From Kordia sp. TARA_039_SRF (GTDB lineage Bacteria > Bacteroidota > Bacteroidia > Flavobacteriales > Flavobacteriaceae), in assembly GCA_006383075.2 (NCBI GenBank), contig SMNH02000002.1, positions 445,127 to 509,126 on the forward strand: a DNA stretch of 64,000 nt, read 5' to 3'. Position numbers and translations under genes: made by a program. Under the pieces are notes generated by a model that saw only the letters and a list, made by a program, of their open reading frames with translations, did no database searches and was not told where the DNA came from. Below, one piece after another: positions 1-8,587 of the stretch; position 1 is the stretch's first letter, and every line of letters begins with the position of its first letter.

Positions 1-482
1 AAGTCAGCTTTGATATTGTCCGTAGGATAAAAAGGCGTGTCAATTTTGACTTCTTTTTTCCCAAAATCGAAAGCTACTAACGTAATAGGCACTTTAGCTT
101 CTTTGGCAATATAATAGAATCCCGTACGAAGTTCAGTAACGAGATTTCGTGTTCCTTCGGGCGCTAGCGTCAGACGAAACTCTTTTTTTTCTTTAAATAT
201 AGAAGCAATCGCTTGTACTTTGTTTTGTCCTGGTGTTCTGTCAATAGGCGCGCCACCTGTCCAACGAAAATACCATCCGAACGGAAACTTAAAAAGCTCT
301 TTTTTAGCGATGTAATTGATTTTTGTTTTGGTGATGCTTCTAATCATTAAGCCAATATAGAAATCGTGCCAACTTGTGTGTGGAACTACCGCAATGATGC
401 ATTTTTTAACTTCTTTAGAAAAAGAACCTTTAATTTTCCAACCAAGAAGCTTAAAGTAAATAAATTTATAGATAGTACGCAT
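1..482 (-). CDS. PlsC-family 1-acyl-glycerol-3-phosphate acyltransferase (3' end cut by window)
   Basis: The visible 160 residues from the ATG at 482 match the PlsC/LPLAT acyltransferase fold. The HxxxxD catalytic motif is His35 to Asp40 (HTSWHD) and the EGTR phosphate-binding motif is residues 109-112, followed by a basic stretch usual in the family. Family members transfer an acyl chain to lysophosphatidic acid or a related acceptor at the cytoplasmic membrane. No signal peptide or long N-terminal membrane segment is seen, so it is probably one of the short bacteroidotal paralogues rather than a housekeeping PlsC; the substrate cannot be read from sequence. The gene runs off the left edge, so its C-terminus and downstream neighbour are unknown. 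Confidence 0.85.
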   Translation of the reverse strand, partial: MRTIYKFIYFKLLGWKIKGSFSKEVKKCIIAVVPHTSWHDFYIGLMIRSITKTKINYIAKKELFKFPFGWYFRWTGGAPIDRTPGQNKVQAIASIFKEKKEFRLTLAPEGTRNLVTELRTGFYYIAKEAKVPITLVAFDFGKKEVKIDTPFYPTDNIKAD

Positions 483-821
483 AGTTTGGGGATTTAGTTT
501 TTAGGCGATTGATTTTGCCGTAAAGGTACGGAAGTTTGCAAGATTGAACTATTTTATTACTGTACTTTTTAAAAGTAGAAAATTTAAACATGTAGTATTT
601 TTACTATTTTTATTAAAGAAAATTTTTAATTTTAAAATATTATCCTATTTTTGTCACTCATACAATTCTTAAATAAATAAATAAATGCTATTTTCCGTTT
701 TTGATGATTGTACTCCCCAAAATTACAATACTTCTACGCGATTTTTTATTCATTTAGGTATTTAGTAGCCTATACAATCTCCCGCTGAATACTAATATTA
801 ATTTTTAACAAATACCTACTT
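483..821. other. AT-rich divergent intergenic region
   Basis: This stretch of 339 bases separates the divergent acyltransferase and barrel-protein genes. It has no convincing reading frame. A TATTTTTG octamer at 646-653 matches the bacteroidotal -7 consensus TAnnTTTG on the plus strand, but it lies about 170 bases before the next start and has no clear -33 TTG, so I do not call a promoter there. Confidence 0.4.
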
Positions 822-2048
822 ATGAACAAACAAACATTGACTATGCTAATTTTATTAATTAGCGCGTATTCTTTTGGGCAAATTTCCTTTGAAAAAGGCT
901 ATTACATCAACGATTCGGGAGCTAAAATTGATTGCTATATTAAGAATATGGATTGGAAAAACAATCCTACTGAATTTCAGTACAAATTATCCAAAAATTC
1001 AGAAAAACAAACCGCTACCATGAATACCGTAAAGTCTTTTGAGATTTTTAACGGTCCCAAGTACGAACGCTTTTTCTTAGCGATTGATACTTCCAAACAA
1101 GACTTGGATGATATGGACACTGCCGAATTACCAAAATATGAAAATAAAGAACTCTTTTTAAAAGTGTTATTAGAAGGAAAAGTATCCTTGTATTCGTATG
1201 TGAATGGTAACATGCGAAAGTATTTTATACAGAAAGATGATGGCAAAGTGAAACAATTAGTCTACAAAAAGTATATGGCAACCAATTCGCGAATAGCAGA
1301 AAATACTACCTATAAAAAGCAGTTGTGGGACATGCTAAAATGTGGAAATCTTACTAAAAAGGCAAAAACCGTTTCGTATACTAAAAACAGTCTTTTAAAA
1401 ATCATAAAAGCGTATAACAATTGTGAAAACAGTAAAATTGTGAATTATGATGAACGAACGAAAATAGATCCCTGGAATATTTCCGTAAAACCAGGAATTA
1501 ATTTTTCTCATGTTGAAATTAAGAATTCTAATCTTGTAGAATTTGATCCTTCGTTTGGAAATCAAACTAATTTCCAACTAGGTGTAGAATTTGAATATAT
1601 TTTTGGTTTCAACAGAAACAAATGGTCTATTGTTGCCGAACCAACCTACGTTTCATCATTTAGTGCCGACCAAGAAGTTGTGTATCTTGAAACGTCTTCA
1701 GGACAGCTTTCAACCAAAGCAGTTATAGAAAACTATTCAAATATAGAGATTCCATTAGGGTTTCGATATTATTCGTTTTTGAGCAATTCTTCTAAATTGT
1801 TTTTTAATGCTTTTTTTATGTTAAACATTAAACTTGATGGCGCATTATATGCAGAACGAAGAGAATTGCTAGATGACGAATTGGAGCCTAAAGGAAATTT
1901 AGCGTTTGGCATTGGCTATAAATATAAAGATACGTATAGCATTGAATTTAGATACCGAGCACCAAGGCAATTATATCAAACAAATTCAATATTTGGAACT
2001 TTCGATTATAACAGTTTTGCCATTATTTTTGGATATACTCTTTTTTAA
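822..2048 (+). CDS. secreted outer-membrane beta-barrel protein, function unknown
   Basis: The 408-residue protein opens with a signal peptide (MNKQTLTMLILLISAYSFGQ, cleavage probably after Gly19 or Gln20). The middle third is polar with short alternating strands. The C-terminal half, from about residue 215, has the strand pattern of an outer-membrane barrel and ends in aromatic Phe (GYTLF), the usual signal for barrel insertion. It resembles the OMP_b-brl type proteins common in Flavobacteriia that are annotated only as hypothetical. It stands alone, followed by a strong bidirectional terminator. The start is clear: an A-rich region precedes the ATG and the signal peptide begins immediately. 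No substrate or partner can be inferred. Confidence 0.7.
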   Translation: MNKQTLTMLILLISAYSFGQISFEKGYYINDSGAKIDCYIKNMDWKNNPTEFQYKLSKNSEKQTATMNTVKSFEIFNGPKYERFFLAIDTSKQDLDDMDTAELPKYENKELFLKVLLEGKVSLYSYVNGNMRKYFIQKDDGKVKQLVYKKYMATNSRIAENTTYKKQLWDMLKCGNLTKKAKTVSYTKNSLLKIIKAYNNCENSKIVNYDERTKIDPWNISVKPGINFSHVEIKNSNLVEFDPSFGNQTNFQLGVEFEYIFGFNRNKWSIVAEPTYVSSFSADQEVVYLETSSGQLSTKAVIENYSNIEIPLGFRYYSFLSNSSKLFFNAFFMLNIKLDGALYAERRELLDDELEPKGNLAFGIGYKYKDTYSIEFRYRAPRQLYQTNSIFGTFDYNSFAIIFGYTLF

Positions 2049-2077
2049 AAAATCACACAACCCCTAATAATCCTGAG

Positions 2078-2123
2078 AAAAATCGAACATCACAGACATA
2101 CTTCTAACTGGTGTTCGATTTTT
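2078..2123. terminator. bidirectional terminator between convergent genes
   Basis: AAAAATCGAACA at 2078-2089 pairs perfectly with TGTTCGATTTTT at 2112-2123 across a 22-base loop. A-run and T-run flank the stem, so it can terminate both the plus-strand barrel gene and the minus-strand polyamine operon. Confidence 0.75.
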
Positions 2124-2141
2124 TATTTTGAAAAGCTACAT

Positions 2142-3665
2142 CTATCGTTTTCTTAATTCAAACAAATCTGTTCTACGATCTTGAAGGTTTTTTACCGCTC
2201 CAAATTGATTGAGCTCGCGCAGTAAGTCGATATCAACATCGGCAATGAGAATCATTTCGGTATTTGGTGTGGCTTCTGCTTTGATTCCATTGGTTGGAAA
2301 GGAGAAATCACACGGCGTAAATACCATCGATTGCGAAAATTGAATGTCCATATTTTGCACTTTTGGCAAGTTTCCAACACTTCCCGCAATAGCGACATAA
2401 CATTCGTTTTCAATAGCTCTGGCTTGCGCACAGTTTCGCACGCGCGAATAGCCGTTTTGTGTATCTGTTAAAAATGGTACAAATAGAATATCCATGCCTT
2501 CGTCTGCTAGTAAACGACTGAGTTCAGGAAATTCAGAATCGTAGCAGATTAATACGCCAATTTTACCACAATCTGTATCAAAAGTTTGTAAAGAGTTTCC
2601 GCCTTGCATTCCCCAAACTTTGGCTTCGTCTGGCGTTACGTGTAGTTTTTCGTAGCGTTCTACACTTCCATCGCGCTTACACAGATAACCGACGTTGTAC
2701 AGAACTCCGTCGCGCACTTCTGGCATGCTTCCTGAAATGATGTTGATGTTATACGAAATGGAAAATGCTGAAAATTTCTCTACGATTTCTTCTGTATGTT
2801 TAGCCAATTCACGAATCGCATCTGGCGTAGACATGTGATTGTTGACTGCCATTAATGGTGCATTGAAAAATTCTGGAAACAGTGCAAAATCTGAGCGATA
2901 TCCTGCCACAGCATCAATAAAAAATTCCACTTGCTGCATCAGCTCTTCCATATCTTTATACGGACGCATTTGCCACTGAATCAGTCCCAAACGCACTACT
3001 TTTTTCTTTGTTGTTGCCTTTTTTGTCGGTTTTTCGTAGTAAATATTGTCCCATTCCATCAACACGGCAAATTCGTTAGACGCAGAATCGCCTTTTAAAT
3101 AGCCTTTTAAGACTTTCGTCGGATGGAAATCGTTAGAAATTTGAAAATTCAACACAGGATCATCAATTTCCTTAAGTTTTACTTTTTGAATGTATTGCTT
3201 CGGACTTAACGAATCGGCATATTGATGATAATTCGGAATTCTTCCACCAAAAGCGATGCCTTTTAAATTGCGCTTTTCACACAATTCTTTTCGGTAATCG
3301 TACAAGCGTCTTCCCAATCGTAAACCGCGAAATTCGGGTTTTATAAAAATGTCAATTCCATATAAAATATCGCCATCATCTGTATGCGCGTCGAATGATT
3401 TTTCAACAATATCATCATACGTGTGCGAGCCTTCTAACGAATCGTAATCGACCAAAATAGATAATGCGCAACCTGCGATTTGTCCGTTGATTTTTATCAC
3501 AACTTGTCCTTCGGAGAATTTTTTAATCAATGCTTCAATTTCAAATTCTTCCCAATACACATCAGACATGTTTTTGTATATCTGAATCATCGCTGCTTTC
3601 AGTTCCTGATAATCATCAACACTTAAATAAGTAAGTTCAATATTTTCAATGTCCTTTGCGTTCAT
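2142..3665 (-). CDS. bifunctional GNAT N-acetyltransferase / carbon-nitrogen hydrolase
   Basis: The 507-residue protein is a fusion. Residues 1-215 form a GNAT acetyltransferase-like domain with the acetyl-CoA loop region around RGLRLGRRLYD (residues 113-123). Residues 224-505 form a nitrilase-superfamily domain with the Glu-Lys-Cys triad visible: Glu265 in FPEFF, Lys340 in YEKLHVTPDE and Cys374 in VLICYDSEFPE. This fusion is known in Bacteroidota and other bacteria, but its substrate is not established. It is the last gene of the minus-strand run that begins with arginine decarboxylase. Because that run makes agmatine and putrescine, an amidase/acetylase acting on polyamine-type amides is an attractive guess, not shown. 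It starts 20 bases after the VOC gene stop. Confidence 0.85.
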   Translation of the reverse strand: MNAKDIENIELTYLSVDDYQELKAAMIQIYKNMSDVYWEEFEIEALIKKFSEGQVVIKINGQIAGCALSILVDYDSLEGSHTYDDIVEKSFDAHTDDGDILYGIDIFIKPEFRGLRLGRRLYDYRKELCEKRNLKGIAFGGRIPNYHQYADSLSPKQYIQKVKLKEIDDPVLNFQISNDFHPTKVLKGYLKGDSASNEFAVLMEWDNIYYEKPTKKATTKKKVVRLGLIQWQMRPYKDMEELMQQVEFFIDAVAGYRSDFALFPEFFNAPLMAVNNHMSTPDAIRELAKHTEEIVEKFSAFSISYNINIISGSMPEVRDGVLYNVGYLCKRDGSVERYEKLHVTPDEAKVWGMQGGNSLQTFDTDCGKIGVLICYDSEFPELSRLLADEGMDILFVPFLTDTQNGYSRVRNCAQARAIENECYVAIAGSVGNLPKVQNMDIQFSQSMVFTPCDFSFPTNGIKAEATPNTEMILIADVDIDLLRELNQFGAVKNLQDRRTDLFELRKR

Positions 3666-3685
3666 TTGTCTGCAATTGTGATATT

Positions 3686-4102
3686 TTATGACGTTACGAA
3701 AATTTCGTTGTCGTTTTTAAAACTTTTAAATTCGATGATAAAGCCATTTGGGTCTGTTACAAAAAAGGAGATGTGTTCGCCTACTTTGTCTTCTAAAAAG
3801 GTAACTTCTGTGGTCACTTCTTCGTTGAGTTGTAATAATTTAGTGTAAAGTGTTCCCCAAGCATCAGTATCTACAATGATTCCGAAGTGAAATGAAGGGA
3901 GAATGTGTCCACTCAAACGATAATTCTTAAAGTCAAAATTGAACGAACCTGCACTCGTAAACGTGAGTTGATTACCGTATAAATTGATATCGAGCCACGT
4001 ATCGGTGCTTCGTCCTGAACTCGCGCCAAGGGCATTCACATAAAAATCTTTTGTTTTTTGGATGTCATCACATGGCAATGCTAGGTGGAATGCTGCTTTC
4101 AT
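3686..4102 (-). CDS. VOC-family (glyoxalase/bleomycin-resistance fold) protein
   Basis: The 138-residue protein has the beta-alpha-beta-beta-beta pattern of a vicinal-oxygen-chelate domain: an N-terminal FHLALPCDDIQKTKDFY segment, a central HFGIIVD strand, and a C-terminal FFVTDPNGFIIEFKSF strand that carries the usual metal-ligand Glu. VOC proteins include glyoxalase I, dioxygenases and resistance proteins, and the substrate is not predictable here. The gene overlaps the end of the upstream Nudix gene by 35 bases, which suggests translational coupling. It belongs to the polyamine operon run. Confidence 0.8.
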   Translation of the reverse strand: MKAAFHLALPCDDIQKTKDFYVNALGASSGRSTDTWLDINLYGNQLTFTSAGSFNFDFKNYRLSGHILPSFHFGIIVDTDAWGTLYTKLLQLNEEVTTEVTFLEDKVGEHISFFVTDPNGFIIEFKSFKNDNEIFVTS

Positions 4103-4520
4103 CGTTGGAAGGTTTTGGTTTTTTACTAAAATTACGCTTAAAATATTTTTTGACTGCTTTTTTGTCTTCTTTGTCTAAATACGGCAACGCATCTTTCCAA
4201 AAACACCAATACACATCTTTAAATTTTTCCTTTTCACGAACATGAAACAGATTCGTTGTCAACTTCATGGCAAAATGATGCTTTATTACAATGTTTTTAT
4301 CTTTTGATTGCACACTTGAAACGACATGTGAGAGTTGGTGACGGTCTACCCACAAACCAATTTCTTCTTTTGTTTCGCGTACCAAGCTTTTTTCTAACGA
4401 TTCCGAGCGCTTTTTTACGCCGCCCGGAAGTGTTAGTTTTTTGATGTCGCCCAATTTTTCAACCACTAAAAGCTGTTCTTTGTTGACAGCAATTAAACGT
4501 GATTTATGAATTATCTTCAT
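4068..4520 (-). CDS. Nudix hydrolase
   Basis: The 150-residue protein contains a Nudix box at about residues 34-56, with the spacing GX5EX7REUXEEXGU visible as GVKKRSE then RETKEEIGL; the first U position holds Thr instead of an aliphatic residue. It would hydrolyse a nucleoside diphosphate linked to another moiety using Mg2+. The C-terminus is basic and rich in Lys. It overlaps the VOC gene downstream and lies 15 bases after the small acidic protein gene, inside the same minus-strand run. The substrate is unknown. Confidence 0.85.
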   Translation of the reverse strand: MKIIHKSRLIAVNKEQLLVVEKLGDIKKLTLPGGVKKRSESLEKSLVRETKEEIGLWVDRHQLSHVVSSVQSKDKNIVIKHHFAMKLTTNLFHVREKEKFKDVYWCFWKDALPYLDKEDKKAVKKYFKRNFSKKPKPSNDESSIPPSIAM

Positions 4521-4535
4521 ATAGATGTTGTGCTA

Positions 4536-4850
4536 TTAGTAATCATCATCTTCTTCCAAAGTTGGGTCTTGCACCGCATCTGGGTCATTATCGTCAAAAT
4601 CAGTGTAATCGTCTTCGTCGTAGTTTTCCATGGTCATTTCAAGTTTTACACTCACTTTTACCAAGTATTTGGTGTCGCCCGAAATTACCTCAACAGCTTC
4701 TACCGATTCGCCTTTCGCGTTTTTAAATTTAATGATGTTTTCTTCTTCATAACCAAAAGGGTATTTTTCTACCAGTAATGCTAAGATTTCAGGTGTTAAC
4801 TTTTTAAAGTCAACAATAACACGCTTTAGGTTTTTGTTATTGGTTTTCAC
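4536..4850 (-). CDS. small acidic conserved protein, function unknown
   Basis: The 104-residue protein has a basic N-terminus (MKTNNKNLKRVIVDFKKLTPE), a central segment with the look of a small alpha/beta domain, and a very acidic tail dominated by Asp and Glu from about residue 77. I recall similar short proteins next to polyamine genes in Flavobacteriia, sometimes carrying the unsupported name DNA primase; nothing in the sequence supports primase activity. It starts 21 bases after the stop of the deoxyhypusine-synthase-like gene. The acidic tail could bind cationic ligands such as polyamines, which is only a guess from composition and context. Confidence 0.75.
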   Translation of the reverse strand: MKTNNKNLKRVIVDFKKLTPEILALLVEKYPFGYEEENIIKFKNAKGESVEAVEVISGDTKYLVKVSVKLEMTMENYDEDDYTDFDDNDPDAVQDPTLEEDDDY

Positions 4851-4871
4851 GTTTTCTTTTTTTTGTTTTAT

Positions 4872-5849
4872 TTATAAGTTTAATAAGTATGCAAATATTA
4901 ATGGAGCTACAATGGTAGCGTCACTTTCTATGATGAATTTTGGCGTGTCGATATCCAATTTTCCCCATGTAATTTTTTCATTCGGAACTGCTCCAGAATA
5001 CGACCCATAACTTGTGGTAGAGTCACTTATTTGACAGAAATAATTCCAAAATGGTGTATCGGTACGTTCTAAATCTTGATACAGCATTGGTACGACACAG
5101 ATTGGGAAATCGCCTGCAATTCCGCCTCCAATTTGAAAGAATCCGATGCCGTTTTCTGAGTTTTCCGTGTACCAATCTGCCAGAAACGTCATGTATTCAA
5201 TTCCTGATTTTATAGTACTCGCTTTTAATTCTCCTTTCATCACATACGACGCAAAGATGTTTCCCATCGTACTGTCTTCCCATCCAGGACAGACAATTGG
5301 CAGATTTTTTTCCGCCGCAGCGTACATCCATGAGTCTTTTAAGTCAATTTCATAATATTCTTCCAACACGCCCGAAAGCAACATTTTATACATGTACTCG
5401 TGCGGCAAATAGCGTTCGCCTTTTTCGTCGGCAGCTTTCCAAATATCGTAAATGTGACTTTGCAATCTGCGGAAGGCTTCTTCTTCAGGAATGCACGTAT
5501 CCGTTACACGATTGAGTCCTTTTTCAAGTAAATCCCATTCGTCTTGCGGTGTTAAATCGCGGTAGTTTGGCACGCGCTTATAATGTGAATGCGCTACCAA
5601 ATTCATGATGTCTTCTTCCAAATTGGCACCAGTACACGAGATGATGTGTACTTTGTCTTGACGAATCATTTCTGCGAAGATTTTCCCCAATTCCGCCGTA
5701 CTCATCGCACCTGCTAAAGAAACTAACATTTTGGAACCTTTTGCCAAATTGTCTTCATAGCCTTTAGCGGCATCTACTACAGACGCTGCATTGAAGTGTA
5801 AGTAATATTTTTCTATGAATTGAGAAACGGCTCCTTTAGTCTTCGTCAT
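4872..5849 (-). CDS. deoxyhypusine-synthase-family protein
   Basis: The 325-residue protein belongs to the deoxyhypusine synthase fold. The NAD-site signature ISCTGANLEEDI (about residues 70-81), the GGG loop in FFQIGGGIAGDFP, and the active-site segment ITWGKLDID are visible; Lys297 aligns with the catalytic lysine of eukaryotic enzymes (in VSWGK). The eukaryotic enzyme moves an aminobutyl group from spermidine to eIF5A, but bacteria lack eIF5A. Bacterial relatives include homospermidine synthase-like enzymes that use putrescine or another amine as acceptor. It overlaps the agmatinase gene by 14 bases and follows arginine decarboxylase, so a small amine is the likely acceptor. The exact product is an open question. 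Confidence 0.85.
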   Translation of the reverse strand: MTKTKGAVSQFIEKYYLHFNAASVVDAAKGYEDNLAKGSKMLVSLAGAMSTAELGKIFAEMIRQDKVHIISCTGANLEEDIMNLVAHSHYKRVPNYRDLTPQDEWDLLEKGLNRVTDTCIPEEEAFRRLQSHIYDIWKAADEKGERYLPHEYMYKMLLSGVLEEYYEIDLKDSWMYAAAEKNLPIVCPGWEDSTMGNIFASYVMKGELKASTIKSGIEYMTFLADWYTENSENGIGFFQIGGGIAGDFPICVVPMLYQDLERTDTPFWNYFCQISDSTTSYGSYSGAVPNEKITWGKLDIDTPKFIIESDATIVAPLIFAYLLNL

Positions 5850-6780
5850 CTTCGTTGTATTTTAATCGGTTAATTTTGTTTTCGTTTTGTGCGTTGTATA
5901 GGTTTTCGTTGTCGTCTTCAACGTTTTGTTCAAAAAATTTATAGCTCAACATTTTGTAGTACAGTTTTGCAGCTAAAAAATCTGAGGATTTATCGTTTGG
6001 ATTTGGACATAGTTCTACAATATCAAATCCGACTACATTTTTTTCATCAAACACACGTTTTAAAAACTCCAAGGTTTCGTACCAAAACAATCCGCCAGGT
6101 TCTGGAGTTCCTGTGGATGGCATGATAGACGAATCGAGTCCGTCCAAATCGAACGTGATGTATACAGTTTCGCCCATTGCTTCAATGGCGGTGTCCATCC
6201 AATAGTCATCGTTTACCATATCGTGTGCAAAAAACACATTGTCTTCGTTCATTACAGTGCGCTCAATAGCGTCCATACTACGAATTCCCACTTGCACTAA
6301 GTTGGTATTTTGATTTGCTTCGTACATGGCACACGCATGGTTGTACTTTGAACCTTCGTATTCTTTGCGTAAATCGGCATGTGCGTCAATTTGTAAGACA
6401 GTAAGGTTGTCAAAACATTCGTTAAAAGCGCGCATAGCACCAATGGATATGGAATGTTCGCCACCAAATAACGTCACAAATTTATTGCGTTTGATGTTGG
6501 TTTTTACAGCTTCATGTACTGCTTTTACCATCGCTTCTGGCGATGCATCTTCGGTAATCGTTTCGGCTAAATAAATTCCTTGTTTGTATACTTCACTATC
6601 GGTTTCAATATCGTATAGTTCCATATTTTCAGCAGCATGTAAAAATGCTTCTGGTCCTTTGTCAGCTCCTTTTCCCCAAGTGCTTGTACCATCGTACGTA
6701 ACAGGAATTAAGGTAATTTTCGATGTTTCGAAGCTTGCATACGCATCAGGAATGCCTGCAAATGTTTTTGTGGTTTTCAT
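5836..6780 (-). CDS. speB: agmatinase-family ureohydrolase
   Basis: The 314-residue protein carries the manganese-binding motifs of the arginase/agmatinase family: GGEHS (106-110), DAHAD (132-136) and DLDGLD (211-216), followed by TPEPGGL. These proteins hydrolyse a guanidino group to urea. With arginine decarboxylase directly upstream (52 bases) the natural reading is agmatine to putrescine plus urea. The C-terminal extension (about residues 285-314) is acidic and Asn-rich and overlaps the start of the deoxyhypusine-synthase-like gene. It should be cytoplasmic. Arginase or guanidinobutyrase activity cannot be excluded from sequence alone. Confidence 0.88.
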   Translation of the reverse strand: MKTTKTFAGIPDAYASFETSKITLIPVTYDGTSTWGKGADKGPEAFLHAAENMELYDIETDSEVYKQGIYLAETITEDASPEAMVKAVHEAVKTNIKRNKFVTLFGGEHSISIGAMRAFNECFDNLTVLQIDAHADLRKEYEGSKYNHACAMYEANQNTNLVQVGIRSMDAIERTVMNEDNVFFAHDMVNDDYWMDTAIEAMGETVYITFDLDGLDSSIMPSTGTPEPGGLFWYETLEFLKRVFDEKNVVGFDIVELCPNPNDKSSDFLAAKLYYKMLSYKFFEQNVEDDNENLYNAQNENKINRLKYNEDDED

Positions 6781-6832
6781 TTTTTAAATGTTAATAATAC
6801 TTTTTTTAATGTGTACTTATATATTGGTTATG

Positions 6833-8293
6833 TTAATTGATTGTTGTTTCTAGATTAACTTCCTCGTTGGTGTCATCTAGTTTGTTGTTGATGCTGTAAT
6901 CGTATCCTAAAAGTGATAATAAGTTTTCCGATGTTTGTTGCTGCGAAAATAATTCCGTCACAATGTTTCCTTCTTCGTCTCTGTCAATTAGAATGTGTTT
7001 CGGTTGTGGAATTAAACAATGTTGTAATCCGCCAAATCCGCCAATGGTTTCTTGATACGCACCTGTATTAAAAAAGCCAATGTATAATGGTTTTTCTTTG
7101 CTGTATTTTGGCAGATAAATCGCGTTCATGTGTTGCTCACTGTTGTAGTAATCGTCACTATCGCATGTTAATCCGCCTAACAATACACGCTCGTATTCTT
7201 TTTGCCATCCTGTAATTGGAAGCATGATAAAACGCTTGTTGATTGCCCACGTATCTGGCATTGTGGTGATGAATGATGAATTGATCATATTCCACTTTTC
7301 ACGATCATTTTGTTGTTTTTGATACAATACTTCGTAAATCGCGCCGCCACTTTCGCCAACAGTAAAACTTCCGAATTCCGTAAAGATGTTTGGAACTGGC
7401 ACGCCCGCTTCTTCGCAAGTTTGTTTGATTTGCAAGATGATTTCATCAATCATATACGCGTAATCGTAGTCAAACGCCAACGAGTTTTTAATTGGGAATC
7501 CGCCACCGATATTCAAACTATTTAATGAAGGACATACTTTTTTAAGGTTGATGTACACTTTCATACATTTCAGCAATTCGTTCCAATAATACGCCGTATC
7601 ACGAATTCCTGTATTGATAAAAAAGTGTAACATTTTCAACGTTACTTTTGGATTGTCTTTGATTTCTCGATTGTAAAAAGGCACAATGTTTTTGTAACCA
7701 ATTCCCAAACGCGAGGTATAAAATTCAAATTTCGGCTCTTCTTCTGAAGCAATTCGGATTCCGATATTGTAATTGCCTTTGATTTCTTGACTCAACAAGC
7801 TGATTTCCTCATAATTGTCTATAATTGGAATGCAGTTGTTGTGTCCGTTATTGATCAAGCGTCCAATATTTTTAACATACTGATCACGCTTAAAACCGTT
7901 GCTGATTACAAACGTATCGTCTGTAATTTTTCCTTGCGCTTTTAGGTTTTCCACGATATCAATATCAAACGCAGAAGAAGTTTCAATGTGAATATCATTT
8001 TTCATCGCTTCGTTCAACACGTGTTTAAAGTGTGAACTTTTGGTACAATAACAATAATTGTAATTGCCTTCGTAGTTGTGCTTTTGCATCGCATTGGCAA
8101 ACCACGTTTTAGCATTGTTGATGTTTTCTGATATTTTTGGTAGGTACGTAAATTTTAAAGGCGCACCATATTCTGCAATGAGTTTTGAAAGGTCAATGCC
8201 GTGAAATTGTAATTTGTTGTTTTCATCAAGGTTGAATTCTTTTTGAGGGAAATCAAATGTTTGCTCAATGAGATCAATGTATTTAGTTTTCAA
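6833..8293 (-). CDS. speA: biosynthetic arginine decarboxylase (PLP, fold III)
   Basis: The 486-residue protein is a fold-III PLP decarboxylase. The PLP lysine is Lys85 in CYCTKSSH, the phosphate-binding GGGFP segment follows in the barrel, and the C-terminal catalytic cysteine sits in GLTCDSDDYYN. It is shorter than the E. coli SpeA of about 658 residues, in keeping with the bacteroidotal form. It would convert arginine to agmatine, the first step of the polyamine run continued by the two downstream genes. A long leader with a good promoter precedes it (8294-8595). The start ATG is preceded by an A/T-rich stretch and no Shine-Dalgarno, as is normal in this phylum. Confidence 0.9.
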   Translation of the reverse strand: MKTKYIDLIEQTFDFPQKEFNLDENNKLQFHGIDLSKLIAEYGAPLKFTYLPKISENINNAKTWFANAMQKHNYEGNYNYCYCTKSSHFKHVLNEAMKNDIHIETSSAFDIDIVENLKAQGKITDDTFVISNGFKRDQYVKNIGRLINNGHNNCIPIIDNYEEISLLSQEIKGNYNIGIRIASEEEPKFEFYTSRLGIGYKNIVPFYNREIKDNPKVTLKMLHFFINTGIRDTAYYWNELLKCMKVYINLKKVCPSLNSLNIGGGFPIKNSLAFDYDYAYMIDEIILQIKQTCEEAGVPVPNIFTEFGSFTVGESGGAIYEVLYQKQQNDREKWNMINSSFITTMPDTWAINKRFIMLPITGWQKEYERVLLGGLTCDSDDYYNSEQHMNAIYLPKYSKEKPLYIGFFNTGAYQETIGGFGGLQHCLIPQPKHILIDRDEEGNIVTELFSQQQTSENLLSLLGYDYSINNKLDDTNEEVNLETTIN

Positions 8294-8581
8294 TGTTCTA
8301 ATGAATTTTTAATTTAAGAAAAAAAGTGTGTGCTATCAATTCATACGTAATAGCTAAAAAATACAAATATTTCCTCAAATACGAAAAGCGAATACCGTAA
8401 ATGGTATGAAAGTGCGTTGTAATAAGCACTTGAAAGTATGTTCTGTTTCAGAAGTCAGCCTAAGAATTCGGCGTCTGATACGTAAGACTGCTTTTGGAGT
8501 AGACTTCTTTATGCTCCTAAGCCCGAATCTGAAAAAAGCATTCATTTTTGTAGGCAATGCGTTCTTTTGTTGAACTCATTT
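8294..8581 (-). promoter_or_regulatory. structured speA leader with consecutive hairpins
   Basis: Between the predicted transcription start near 8581 and the speA ATG lies a leader of about 287 bases that is clearly less AT-rich than its surroundings. Reading along the minus strand it can form: GCATT/AATGC; GGAG/CTCC; TCAGA-x-GCC paired with GGC-x5-TCTGA; AAGTGC/GCACTT (8426-8431 with 8410-8415); and ATACC/GGTAT with a 6-base loop. Five stems in series over about 190 bases look like a regulatory RNA rather than spacer. A short Arg-rich reading frame overlaps the third stem. I do not recognise a known riboswitch class. Control by arginine or polyamines is inferred from position. Confidence 0.5.
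8375..8545 (-). CDS. putative Arg-rich leader peptide upstream of speA
   Basis: A 56-codon frame starts at an ATG preceded by an A-run (ACAAAA), about 36 bases after the predicted transcription start, and ends about 80 bases before speA. The peptide is strongly basic; its central part VLRIRRRILRL has five Arg in eleven residues, encoded by a mix of CGT, AGA, CGC, CGA and AGG codons. These Arg codons lie in the 5' arm of the TCAGA/TCTGA hairpin. That arrangement recalls leader peptides of attenuators and the SpeFL leader of gammaproteobacterial ornithine decarboxylase. An in-frame TTG lies four codons upstream. It may equally be a chance frame within a structured RNA. Confidence 0.35.
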   Translation of the reverse strand: MNAFFRFGLRSIKKSTPKAVLRIRRRILRLTSETEHTFKCLLQRTFIPFTVFAFRI

Positions 8582-8587
8582 ACAGAG

